From Candidatus Omnitrophota bacterium (GTDB taxonomy: Bacteria > Omnitrophota > Gorgyraeia > Gorgyraeales > Gorgyraeaceae), in assembly GCA_020057645.1 (NCBI GenBank), contig JAGVFL010000020.1, forward strand, positions 1 to 5,246: a DNA stretch of 5,246 nucleotides, written 5' to 3'. Below, one piece after another: positions 1 to 4,712 of this stretch. Positions within the stretch are counted from its first letter, which is position 1. Every line of letters starts with the position of its first letter. The translations under genes and the position numbers were made by a program. The notes below the pieces were generated by a model that saw nothing but the letters and a program-made list of their open reading frames with translations, was not told the origin of the DNA and did not search any database.

Positions 1-2
1 CG

Positions 3-1100
3 CTCTTAAATAATCTGGCGCTTGTCTGGATCGCCATCGAGATGACGACGCTCGTCTCCGCGTTTCTGGTTGGTTTTCATAACGTGAAAGAATCCATTGA
101 GGCTGCGTGGAAATATATTATTATTTGTTCAGTGGGGATAACTTTCGCGTTGTTGGGGATAATACTTTTTTATTACACTTCTTCGAAAGACGCCGGGATA
201 AAGAGTCTGGAATGGGCGAATATGCTTTCCGGATCAGGTCTGTTTGATCCAAAAATTGTGAAATTCGCGCTTGTTTTTATCTTTGTCGGCTATGGAACCA
301 AGGCGGGTTTGGCGCCTATGCATAATTGGCTTCCGGATGCGCACAGCCAGGCGCTTTCTCCCATCAGCGGATTATTATCAGGAGTGTTGCTTAAGATCTC
401 CTTATACGCCATATTGCGTTTTGTGATACTGGCGAATCTTTCTATCGGATATGCGTATAGCGCAAAACTTTTTATTTTATTCGGCCTTTTTTCTCTTGTT
501 TTAGCGAGCATTTTTATCCTTGTGCAAAAAGATTTAAAAAGGCTCTTGGCGTATAGCAGTGTCGAGAACATAGGTCTCATCTCTTTAGGGCTTGGCTTTG
601 GTCCTTTTGGCGGTATTTTTTCCGGCTTGCTTCATGCATTCAATCATGCCGTAACCAAGGCGCTTATGTTTTTCTGCGCCGGCAACGCCGTGCGAGCCTA
701 TAAAAGTAATAATATGAATAAGATGCAAGGCCTGGTCAAGCTTATGCCTTTTACAGGGATAACCATGTTTCTTGGATTTTTTGCGTTAGTCGGGATGCCT
801 CCTTTTTCAATATTTATCAGCAAATTGTCGATTTTGATTGCTGCTTTTCAGGGCAAATATTATTTTGTAGCCACGCTCATGTTTATTTTTATTGCCTTCG
901 CCTTTGCAAGCCTGCTTTATCACATAAGCCGTGTGGTTTTAGGCAATATGCCTCAGGCGATGCCTGTTCAAAAAGAACCTTTAAGCTCAAAAATAGCTTT
1001 ATTATTTTTAGGAATTTTTATATTAGGATTCGGATTAAGAATTCCGCAGGCGTTTTTAAATCTACTTTACAACTGTCAGCAACTTATTTTGGGTCAATAA
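3..1100 (+). CDS. hyfF: HyfF/NuoM-like proton-translocating membrane subunit (5'-truncated by window edge)
   Basis: This is an antiporter-like subunit of the NuoL/M/N, MrpA/D and HyfB/D/F family (proton_antipo_M), expected to move H+ or Na+ across the cytoplasmic membrane. The frame is open from base 3, and the residues before the first internal ATG (base 42) read LLNNLALVWIAIEMTT, which is conserved family sequence, so the true start lies upstream. In the 365 visible residues I see the TM5 glutamate (E13), the broken-helix lysine region GTKAGLAPMHNWLPDAHSQA (K100), a lysine at LLKISLYAILRF (K131), NHAVTKALMFF (K219) and GMPPFSIFISK (264-274). These are the residues of the ion-conduction path. 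Many hydrophobic segments are visible. HyfF is usually near 500 residues, so roughly a quarter to a third is missing. The stop codon abuts the next start, implying translational coupling in one operon. HyfF is favoured over HyfB/D because a HyfG-like gene follows directly. Confidence 0.93.
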   Translation, partial: LLNNLALVWIAIEMTTLVSAFLVGFHNVKESIEAAWKYIIICSVGITFALLGIILFYYTSSKDAGIKSLEWANMLSGSGLFDPKIVKFALVFIFVGYGTKAGLAPMHNWLPDAHSQALSPISGLLSGVLLKISLYAILRFVILANLSIGYAYSAKLFILFGLFSLVLASIFILVQKDLKRLLAYSSVENIGLISLGLGFGPFGGIFSGLLHAFNHAVTKALMFFCAGNAVRAYKSNNMNKMQGLVKLMPFTGITMFLGFFALVGMPPFSIFISKLSILIAAFQGKYYFVATLMFIFIAFAFASLLYHISRVVLGNMPQAMPVQKEPLSSKIALLFLGIFILGFGLRIPQAFLNLLYNCQQLILGQ

Positions 1101-2684
1101 ATGAATCACTCTGATTATGTAGGAAATATCTTGGGTTCTGAAAAGATCAATATCATTGATTTGTCTGAAATCTATCAAGACGAGCTCTATGTTATCGTTG
1201 ATAGTACCGATTTTGTTAAAGCGTGCCATCTGTTGCATAAGCGCCTTGATTCTTCGGTCATGATGTTTTTCGCCGAAGATTTGCGGCAGGAATCCCAGAT
1301 TTTTGCGCTTTATTGTGTTTTTTTAAATGTTCAGTCACATACGTGGCTATTCGTGCGGCAGAATATCGCGCAGGATAAACTAAAGTTCGATTCTCTTGCA
1401 AAGGATATTTATTCTGCCAGTCTTTTTGAGCGCGAAATCAGGGAGATGTTTGGTTTAGAACCCGTCGGCAACCCGGATATGAGGAGGCTTAAGCTGCACG
1501 ATGAGGTTTGGCCTAAAGAGTATTATCCATTGCGCAAAGATTTTACCGGGCCGAAGGAGGATAGCTTTAAGGGCGCGTCTTATGTGTTTAAGCGCGTGGA
1601 AGGAGAAGGGATTTTCGAGGTTCCGGTGGGGCCGGTCCATGCAGGTATCATTGGTTCGGGCCATTTCAGGTTTAGCGCCGCAGGAGAGCCGATCATCAAT
1701 TTAGAGATACGCTTGGGTTGGACGCACAGAGGAATAGAGAAGGTTCTGGAAGGAAAAGACACCAATGATGCGCTGAGGATTTTTGAGTGTATTAGCGGCG
1801 ACACTGCATTTGGCTATAGCATGGCGTTTTGTCAGGCGATAGAAAAAATTCTTGGGTTAAATATTCCGGTTCGTTCACAGCTTTTGCGAATTTTATGTTT
1901 AGAACTTGAACGGCTATACAATCACGCCAATGATATGGGCGGGATCGCGCTTGATGTCGGATTTAGTTTTCCAGCGCAGTTTGCGAGTTTGATCAAAGAA
2001 GCGATTTTACAGCTTAATGAAGGATTGTGCGGATCCCGTTATCTTAAAGGTGTTAATACGGTCGGGGGTGTCAAGCAGGACATCGATAGGGTAAAGAGCG
2101 GCCTTATCATGGGAGCACTTGCAAAAGTTAAAAAAGATTTTATTGCTCTTGAGGAGATGCTCTTCTCAAGTATTTCTTTTATGGACCGCGTTGACGCAAC
2201 CGGGGTTTTGCGTTTAAGAACAGCGCGCGATCTTGGCATCATGGGGCTTGCGGGGCGCGCTAGCGGCATCGCGCTTGATATGAGAAAAGTTTTTCCAGGC
2301 ATTTATAACAATTTTTCTTTTAAGATGGCGAAAGAACACACCGGCGACGTGGCCGCGCGCCTGAAAATCAGATGCAGCGAAGTGAAGGAATCGTTGAATA
2401 TCATACAGCACTGCTTGGAAAAGCTCGATGCCTGTAGTCCAGAGCTTAAAATGACCGGTGAAGAAAAAGGGGGTTTTGCATTAGGTTGTGTGGAAGCCTG
2501 GCGCGGCCCTGTCCTGGTTTGGGTGAGACTAAATACAAAGGGCAAAATAGAACGATGTAAAATCGTGGATCCTTCTTTTCATAACTGGGACGGGCTTTCT
2601 TTCGCCGTGCTCGGTAATATTATTCCTGACTTTCCGTTATGCAATAAGAGTTTTGATCTATCGTATTCGGGGAATGACCTATGA
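1101..2684 (+). CDS. hyfG: Fused NuoC+NuoD-type large subunit (HyfG/HycE-like), Ehr class without NiFe ligands
   Basis: This 527-residue protein is the large subunit of the cytoplasmic arm of a group 4 hydrogenase/complex I-like enzyme. Residues about 20-150 are the 30-kDa (NuoC) domain, with the signature ASLFEREIREMFG (107-119), NPDMRRLKLHD and YYPLRKDF. Residues about 172-527 are the 49-kDa (NuoD/NiFe large subunit) domain: VPVGPVHAGIIGSGHFRF, GWTHRGIEKVLEG (207-219), LELERLYNH and NKSFDLSYSGNDL at the end. In true NiFe hydrogenases two CxxC pairs bind the metal centre. Here the first aligns with S232-G-D-T235 and the second with D490-P-S492-F-H-N495, so no nickel site is possible. That is the hallmark of Ehr complexes, whose reaction is not established. 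The ATG follows the upstream TAA with no gap, and the 3' end overlaps the next gene by 4 bases. The fusion is as in HycE/HyfG, so it is not an assembly artefact. Confidence 0.93.
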   Translation: MNHSDYVGNILGSEKINIIDLSEIYQDELYVIVDSTDFVKACHLLHKRLDSSVMMFFAEDLRQESQIFALYCVFLNVQSHTWLFVRQNIAQDKLKFDSLAKDIYSASLFEREIREMFGLEPVGNPDMRRLKLHDEVWPKEYYPLRKDFTGPKEDSFKGASYVFKRVEGEGIFEVPVGPVHAGIIGSGHFRFSAAGEPIINLEIRLGWTHRGIEKVLEGKDTNDALRIFECISGDTAFGYSMAFCQAIEKILGLNIPVRSQLLRILCLELERLYNHANDMGGIALDVGFSFPAQFASLIKEAILQLNEGLCGSRYLKGVNTVGGVKQDIDRVKSGLIMGALAKVKKDFIALEEMLFSSISFMDRVDATGVLRLRTARDLGIMGLAGRASGIALDMRKVFPGIYNNFSFKMAKEHTGDVAARLKIRCSEVKESLNIIQHCLEKLDACSPELKMTGEEKGGFALGCVEAWRGPVLVWVRLNTKGKIERCKIVDPSFHNWDGLSFAVLGNIIPDFPLCNKSFDLSYSGNDL

Positions 2685-3205
2685 GTCTATCTATCCTTAA
2701 AAATAGCCTTAAAAAAGGTAAAGTTACTATAAAACTTGATTTCGTCCGCAGCGCGTTGCCGCCCGAGATAGAAGAGTTGGGCCAGGAACTTAAAAAGACA
2801 ATTCACACGAAGTTCGGCAGGTCATTTCATATCCGTGAAGTGGATACAGGATCCTGCGGCGCCTGCGAATCAGAGATCATCGCATGTTCTAATCCTTTGT
2901 ATGATATCCAGCGTTTCGGCATAGATTTCGTAGCTTCGCCGCGTCACGCGGATGCGCTTTTGGTCACGGGGCCGGTTTCTAAGAATATGGAGTTAGCGCT
3001 TAAAAAAACTTATGAAGCTATGCCTGAACCAAAGTTTGTCATTACGTGTGGTCATTGTGCTTTGGATGGCGGGATTTTTAAAGATTCTTATTATGTTGTG
3101 GGTGCAGTAAAGGAGATATTGCCGGTAATACTTCACATTCCGGGATGTCCGCCAAGTCCGTTGACAATCATAAGAGCATTGCTAGGTTTTTTAAGACAAT
3201 CTTAA
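2681..3205 (+). CDS. hyfI: NuoB/HyfI-like [4Fe-4S] small subunit
   Basis: This 174-residue protein is the small subunit that carries the last iron-sulfur cluster (the N2 or proximal cluster) next to the large subunit. The four expected ligands are visible: C59 and C62 in DTGSCGACESE, C126 in CGHCALDGG and C156 in HIPGCPPSP. The CxxC spacing at the first pair is hydrogenase-like; complex I NuoB has adjacent cysteines there. C69 and C123 are extra. Length matches HycG/HyfI/NuoB for a single-domain protein. The start is fixed by the ATGA overlap with the upstream stop and by GGGGA at 2669-2673, seven bases before the ATG. In E. coli hyf and hyc operons a polyferredoxin-like HyfH/HycF gene sits between these two subunits; here it is absent. 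The operon appears to end at this gene. It probably passes electrons to or from the nickel-free large subunit. Confidence 0.93.
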   Translation: MSLSILKNSLKKGKVTIKLDFVRSALPPEIEELGQELKKTIHTKFGRSFHIREVDTGSCGACESEIIACSNPLYDIQRFGIDFVASPRHADALLVTGPVSKNMELALKKTYEAMPEPKFVITCGHCALDGGIFKDSYYVVGAVKEILPVILHIPGCPPSPLTIIRALLGFLRQS

Positions 3206-3212
3206 TAAAGGG

Positions 3213-3241
3213 TTGTCTGATTAAAAAGGTTTAAGTATAAT
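3213..3241 (+). promoter_or_regulatory. Candidate sigma70-type promoter at head of non-coding array
   Basis: TTGTCT (3213-3218, four of six bases match TTGACA) is followed 17 bases later by a perfect TATAAT (3236-3241). It lies just after the Ehr operon stop, and no gene follows, so it would transcribe repeat A and the two hairpins behind it. The -35 is also the right arm of an AGACAA/TTGTCT inverted repeat (3194-3199 with 3213-3218). AT-rich sequence yields such matches by chance, so confidence is limited. Confidence 0.4.
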
Positions 3242-3280
3242 TAAGATTAAAGCAATAAATAAAAACAGGATTAAGTCTTG

Positions 3281-3352
3281 GTGCGAATCTCGTGAGGAGG
3301 GGTGAGGGGATACGAACCTCTCTGAGTTCGAATCCCGCAAGAAACCCCAGTA
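3281..3352 (+). repeat. Palindromic TTCGAAT repeat, copy A
   Basis: This is the first of four related elements. It has a left box GTGCGAATCTC, a middle inverted box GGGATACGAAC (3307-3317), a CTCTCTGA spacer, a right box GTTCGAATCCC (3326-3336) and the end ACCCCAGTA (3344-3352). Middle and right boxes pair with one mismatch. An outer GGGGT (3299-3303) can pair with ACCCC (3344-3348). The right box has tRNA T-loop spacing: seven loop bases, five stem, seven acceptor, one base, then CCA. The 16 bases at 3325-3340 recur exactly in copy D. Confidence 0.7.
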
Positions 3353-3353
3353 C

Positions 3354-3384
3354 TTGTAACTCGTTGTGCTGCAATAAGTTACAA
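3354..3384 (+). other. Hairpin H1 of unit 1
   Basis: A perfect 8-bp stem, TTGTAACT (3354-3361) with AGTTACAA (3377-3384), encloses a 15-nt loop containing CGTTG and GCAAT. The matching hairpin in unit 2 has an unrelated stem but a loop that again begins CGT and contains GCAAT, so the loop is conserved while the stem sequence is not. Confidence 0.6.
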
Positions 3385-3387
3385 CAC

Positions 3388-3421
3388 ATCACCGATGGTC
3401 TACGATCGTCGGTGATTTTTT
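3388..3421 (+). terminator. Rho-independent terminator-like hairpin H2 of unit 1
   Basis: ATCACCGA (3388-3395) pairs perfectly with TCGGTGAT (3409-3416), followed by six T. The 13-nt interior can extend the stem: a T.G wobble, then GGTC/GATC, then triloop TAC. It looks like the stop of a short transcript coming from the left. Its architecture repeats in unit 2. Confidence 0.65.
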
Positions 3422-3490
3422 ATCTCCTAACGTTTACAATGGTTAGGGCATTAAGGGAAAGTTTTCCGTCGGGAGAATTATCTTTTAAAC

Positions 3491-3624
3491 TCTCTGTTTT
3501 ATAGACCTCTCTGAATCAAGCCAGATTATCTCTATAGTAGGCCAAAACCTCTCCTATTTAATGAAGGCTATTTAATGCCAATACCGTCGAGATTTTGGAG
3601 CATTATGAGACCATTAAATAGAGA
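3491..3624 (+). repeat. 21-bp iterated TCTC boxes and half-site triplet, unit 1
   Basis: TCTCT/TCTCC boxes start at 3491, 3508, 3529 and 3550; the last three are exactly 21 bp apart. The half-site CTATTTAATG lies at 3554-3563 and again at 3568-3577, with its inverse CATTAAATAG at 3612-3621. With the flanking TCTC/GAGA the outer arms (3550-3563 and 3612-3624) pair along 13 bp with one bulged C. This may be a protein-binding array on DNA or a long RNA stem; the sequence alone does not decide. Confidence 0.65.
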
Positions 3625-3632
3625 AGCCTGTA

Positions 3633-3711
3633 CGCGTCTCCCCAGGGTGCCCAGGAATGGTGAGGGGATTCGAATTTCTCCGAGTTCGCGTCTCCCCAGT
3701 GGACCCCAGTA
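3633..3711 (+). repeat. Palindromic TTCGAAT repeat, copy B
   Basis: Left and right boxes share an exact 13-base direct repeat, CGCGTCTCCCCAG (3633-3645 and 3687-3699). Between them lie GGTGAGGGGATTCGAA (3659-3674, the inverted box) and TTTCTCCGAG. The end is GACCCCAGTA (3702-3711). The right box again fits T-loop plus 5 plus 7 plus 1 plus CCA spacing. Its left half aligns with copy C through GGGT, CCCAGG, TGGTGA and GGGATTC. Confidence 0.65.
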
Positions 3712-3716
3712 ATATC

Positions 3717-3740
3717 CTTCTCCCGTCGCAATCGGAGAGG
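3717..3740 (+). other. Hairpin H1 of unit 2
   Basis: TCTCC (3719-3723) pairs with GGAGA (3734-3738), extendable outward with a bulge to CC/GG. The loop CGTCGCAATC keeps the CGT and GCAAT elements of the unit 1 hairpin although the stem sequence is unrelated. Confidence 0.5.
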
Positions 3741-3742
3741 TT

Positions 3743-3779
3743 AAAGACCATGATTGATCCGATCAGTCATGGTCTTTTT
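3743..3779 (+). terminator. Rho-independent terminator-like hairpin H2 of unit 2
   Basis: AAAGACCATGA (3743-3753) pairs perfectly with TCATGGTCTTT (3767-3777), and the T-run covers 3775-3779. The interior continues as a T.G wobble, TGAT/ATCA and triloop CCG, the same plan as in unit 1 with different sequence. Confidence 0.65.
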
Positions 3780-3864
3780 ATGTGTCGAGGTGTCAAAGAG
3801 TTAGGCGAATAGTACTTTTAGCCCCTGCAGGAAATATTCCGTCGGATCTGCTGTTTACAAAGCC

Positions 3865-3978
3865 TCTCTAAATCAGCCGATTTTATCTCTGAATTAGGCC
3901 AATGTATCTCTTAGTTTATGGCGGCTAGTTTATGCCATAATTCGGCCATTATCTTGATCTATTATGGCCATAAACTAA
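3865..3978 (+). repeat. 21-bp iterated TCTC boxes and half-site triplet, unit 2
   Basis: TCTCT starts at 3865, 3886 and 3907, exactly 21 bp apart. Half-sites are TTAGTTTATG (3911-3920), CTAGTTTATG (3925-3934) and the inverse CATAAACTAA (3969-3978). TTAGTTTATGGC (3911-3922) pairs perfectly over 12 bp with GCCATAAACTAA (3967-3978). Two nested palindromes are also present: TTATGCCATAA (3930-3940) and TTATGGCCATAA (3962-3973). Spacings equal those of unit 1. Confidence 0.65.
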
Positions 3979-3993
3979 AATCTAGCGAATATT

Positions 3994-4067
3994 CTGGGTC
4001 CCCAGGGGTGGTGAAGGGATTCTGACCTCTCGGATTAGAAATCCGTCAAGAATCTAAATTTTCAGTA
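3994..4067 (+). repeat. Palindromic repeat, copy C (degenerate)
   Basis: This is the most diverged copy. CTGGG/CCCAG (3994-3998 with 4001-4005) leads into GGGGTGGTGAAGGGATTC, then CCTCTC, a small perfect hairpin CGGATT-AGA-AATCCG (4031-4045), GTCAAGAATC and the end TTTTCAGTA (4059-4067). The right box has lost TTCGAAT and the CCCC of the end. AATCTA (4051-4056) can pair with TAGATT (4072-4077) just beyond the boundary. Confidence 0.5.
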
Positions 4068-4089
4068 TCTATAGATTTAAAGTTCGTCC

Positions 4090-4118
4090 TTGACATCTGT
4101 TCTCAAAATGAGTACAAT
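4090..4118 (+). promoter_or_regulatory. Sigma70-type promoter of the MNT/HEPN operon
   Basis: A perfect TTGACA (4090-4095) and TACAAT (4113-4118) are separated by 17 bases. The expected start near 4125 gives a leader of only about 15 nt with no strong Shine-Dalgarno (AGAG at 4130-4133 at best), so the first gene is nearly leaderless. Confidence 0.8.
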
Positions 4119-4139
4119 TGTTCTCAAATAGAGAACAAT
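4098..4139 (+). promoter_or_regulatory. Two tandem 21-bp palindromic operators over the promoter
   Basis: Site 1 is TGTTCTC-AAAAT-GAGTACA (4098-4116). Site 2 is TGTTCTC-AAATA-GAGAACA (4119-4137), whose arms extend to a perfect 9 bp, ATTGTTCTC/GAGAACAAT (4117-4139). The two 21-bp repeats differ at three positions, and their centres are 21 bp (two helical turns) apart. Site 1 covers the -10 box and site 2 the expected start point, so a bound dimer would repress. The winged-HTH domain of the first gene is the obvious binder, which implies autorepression. Confidence 0.75.
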
Positions 4140-4712
4140 ATGCTTAAAAATCTCATAGGGTCAAAAACCCGTCAAATCGTACTTAAGGCATTTGTTGAAT
4201 CGCCTGATACGGAATACTACACCCGCCAACTGGCCGGTCTGCATCGCATTTCTGTCGGTACACTGCATAGAGAGTTAAAAAAACTCAGTTCTTTAGGGAT
4301 ACTCAAAGCACGTAACATCGGCAATATAAAACTATTTTCTTTAAATAAACAAAATCCGGTTTACGAAGAGATTAAAAATATTATCTATAAAACCGAAGGC
4401 GTGGTGAAATTCTTAAAAGACGCTATACCCGGGATCAACGGTATTAAAGCCGCTTTCGTATATGGATCTTTCGCAAAAGGAGATGAAAGGCAGGATAGCG
4501 ATGTTGATATATTTTTGATAGGGGATGCCATTGACGAGAATGAACTTATACGCGCCATAAATAACATAGAAAAAAAGCTCTTTAAGGAAATCAATTATAC
4601 GCAATATACGGAGAGAGAATACAAAAGAGAAAAGAAAAAGAAAAATTCCTTTATTGTAGAAGTCATCAAGGGCAAGAAGATATTTATAAAGGGGAGCGAA
4701 AATGACCTCTAA
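4140..4712 (+). CDS. Winged-HTH + MNT-type nucleotidyltransferase (putative antitoxin/regulator)
   Basis: The protein has 190 residues. Residues about 5-75 form a winged helix-turn-helix (YYTRQLAGLHRISVGTLHRE, then LSSLGILKARNIGNIKLFSL as the wing). Residues about 85-185 are a minimal nucleotidyltransferase of the pol-beta superfamily with the catalytic motif GSFAKG...SDVDIFLIGD: G109-S110, ten residues, then D121-x-D123. In HEPN/MNT pairs the MNT protein neutralises the HEPN toxin, in the Shewanella oneidensis case by adding AMP units to a tyrosine. The fused DNA-binding domain suggests that it also represses its own operon through the tandem palindromes ending at the base before its start codon. 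The next gene overlaps by 11 bases. A lysine-rich stretch (161-170) lies near the C-terminus. Antitoxin function is inferred from pairing; a lone regulator role is possible. Confidence 0.88.
   Translation: MLKNLIGSKTRQIVLKAFVESPDTEYYTRQLAGLHRISVGTLHRELKKLSSLGILKARNIGNIKLFSLNKQNPVYEEIKNIIYKTEGVVKFLKDAIPGINGIKAAFVYGSFAKGDERQDSDVDIFLIGDAIDENELIRAINNIEKKLFKEINYTQYTEREYKREKKKKNSFIVEVIKGKKIFIKGSENDL
4691..4696 (+). promoter_or_regulatory. Shine-Dalgarno of the HEPN gene
   Basis: GGGGAG lies five bases before the ATG at 4702, inside the 3' end of the upstream gene. It is much stronger than any site before the first gene, so the second protein could be made at a high rate relative to the first. It also fixes the start of the HEPN frame. 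Confidence 0.7.

Larger units (their letters stand above)
3248..3421 (+). ncRNA. Possible small structured RNA (repeat A + two hairpins)
   Basis: The span from the expected start of the 3213-3241 promoter to the T-run at 3416-3421 would give a transcript of about 174 nt. It would hold the repeat A stem (GGGATACGAAC 3307-3317 with GTTCGAATCCC 3326-3336, one mismatch), hairpin H1 (3354-3384) and terminator-like hairpin H2 (3388-3416). The same H1-H2 order recurs in the next unit with other stem sequences, which supports selection on structure. No known RNA family is recognised. Transcription is inferred, not shown. Confidence 0.3.
3353..3711 (+). repeat. Tandem non-coding unit 1 (359 bp, ends with repeat B)
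   Basis: This is the first of two diverged tandem units, measured from the AGTA end of repeat A to that of repeat B. In order it contains hairpin H1, the terminator-like hairpin H2, a CCTAAC/GTTAGG inverted repeat (3426-3431 with 3442-3447), GGAAA...TTCCGTCGG (3456-3472), the 21-bp spaced TCTC boxes (3508-3554), the half-site triplet (3554-3621) and repeat B. I see no credible protein gene on either strand. The motif order matches unit 2, and key blocks lie exactly 357 bases apart between units (TCTCT 3508/3865, half-sites 3554/3911 and 3612/3969). Confidence 0.75.
3712..4067 (+). repeat. Tandem non-coding unit 2 (356 bp, ends with repeat C)
   Basis: This is a diverged sister of unit 1. Shared blocks in order are H1 with a GCAAT loop, H2 with a T-run, GTTAGG (3800-3805), GGAAATATTCCGTCGG (3830-3845), the boxes TCTCTAAATCAGCC, TCTCTGAATTAGGCC and TCTCTTAGTTTATGG, a half-site triplet and repeat C. 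No gene is seen on either strand. No clear promoter precedes it, so read-through or non-transcription are both possible. Confidence 0.75.

Noticed and set aside
42..1100. Taking the ATG at 42 as the start of the HyfF-like gene
   Set aside because: The frame is open to the window edge and the upstream codons encode conserved antiporter sequence, so the gene is truncated by the window.
3187..3227. Terminator of the Ehr operon
   Set aside because: The AGACAA/TTGTCT hairpin with flanking T and A runs is AT-rich, bulged and has no T-run after it on the + strand. It overlaps the stop codon and the candidate promoter, so termination there is doubtful.
3281..3352. A tRNA gene, suggested by GTTCGAATCCC and a CCA-like end
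   Set aside because: The T-arm stem does not pair properly and there is no D-arm, anticodon arm or matching 5' acceptor strand on either strand. At most a tRNA 3'-end remnant.
3292..3504. Open frame of 70 codons on the + strand
   Set aside because: It runs through repeat A, both hairpins and the T-run terminator, has no ribosome-binding site, no recognisable domain and no counterpart in unit 2.
3491..3978. CRISPR array, because of regularly spaced short repeats
   Set aside because: The repeated boxes are only about 5-10 bp, the 21-bp period is too short for repeat plus spacer, and no cas genes are present.
3353..4067. Classical integron attC sites (GTTAGGC at 3800-3806 and CCTAAC/GTTAGG at 3426-3447 resemble core sites)
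   Set aside because: The GTTRRRY core and its RYYYAAC partner do not recur at the boundaries, and no integrase is in the window. The cassette-like layout is reported without the integron label.
3388..4067. Retron, type III toxin-antitoxin RNA or IS110-type bridge RNA
   Set aside because: No reverse transcriptase, ToxN-like protein or DEDD transposase is encoded in the window, and the repeat layout matches none of them clearly.
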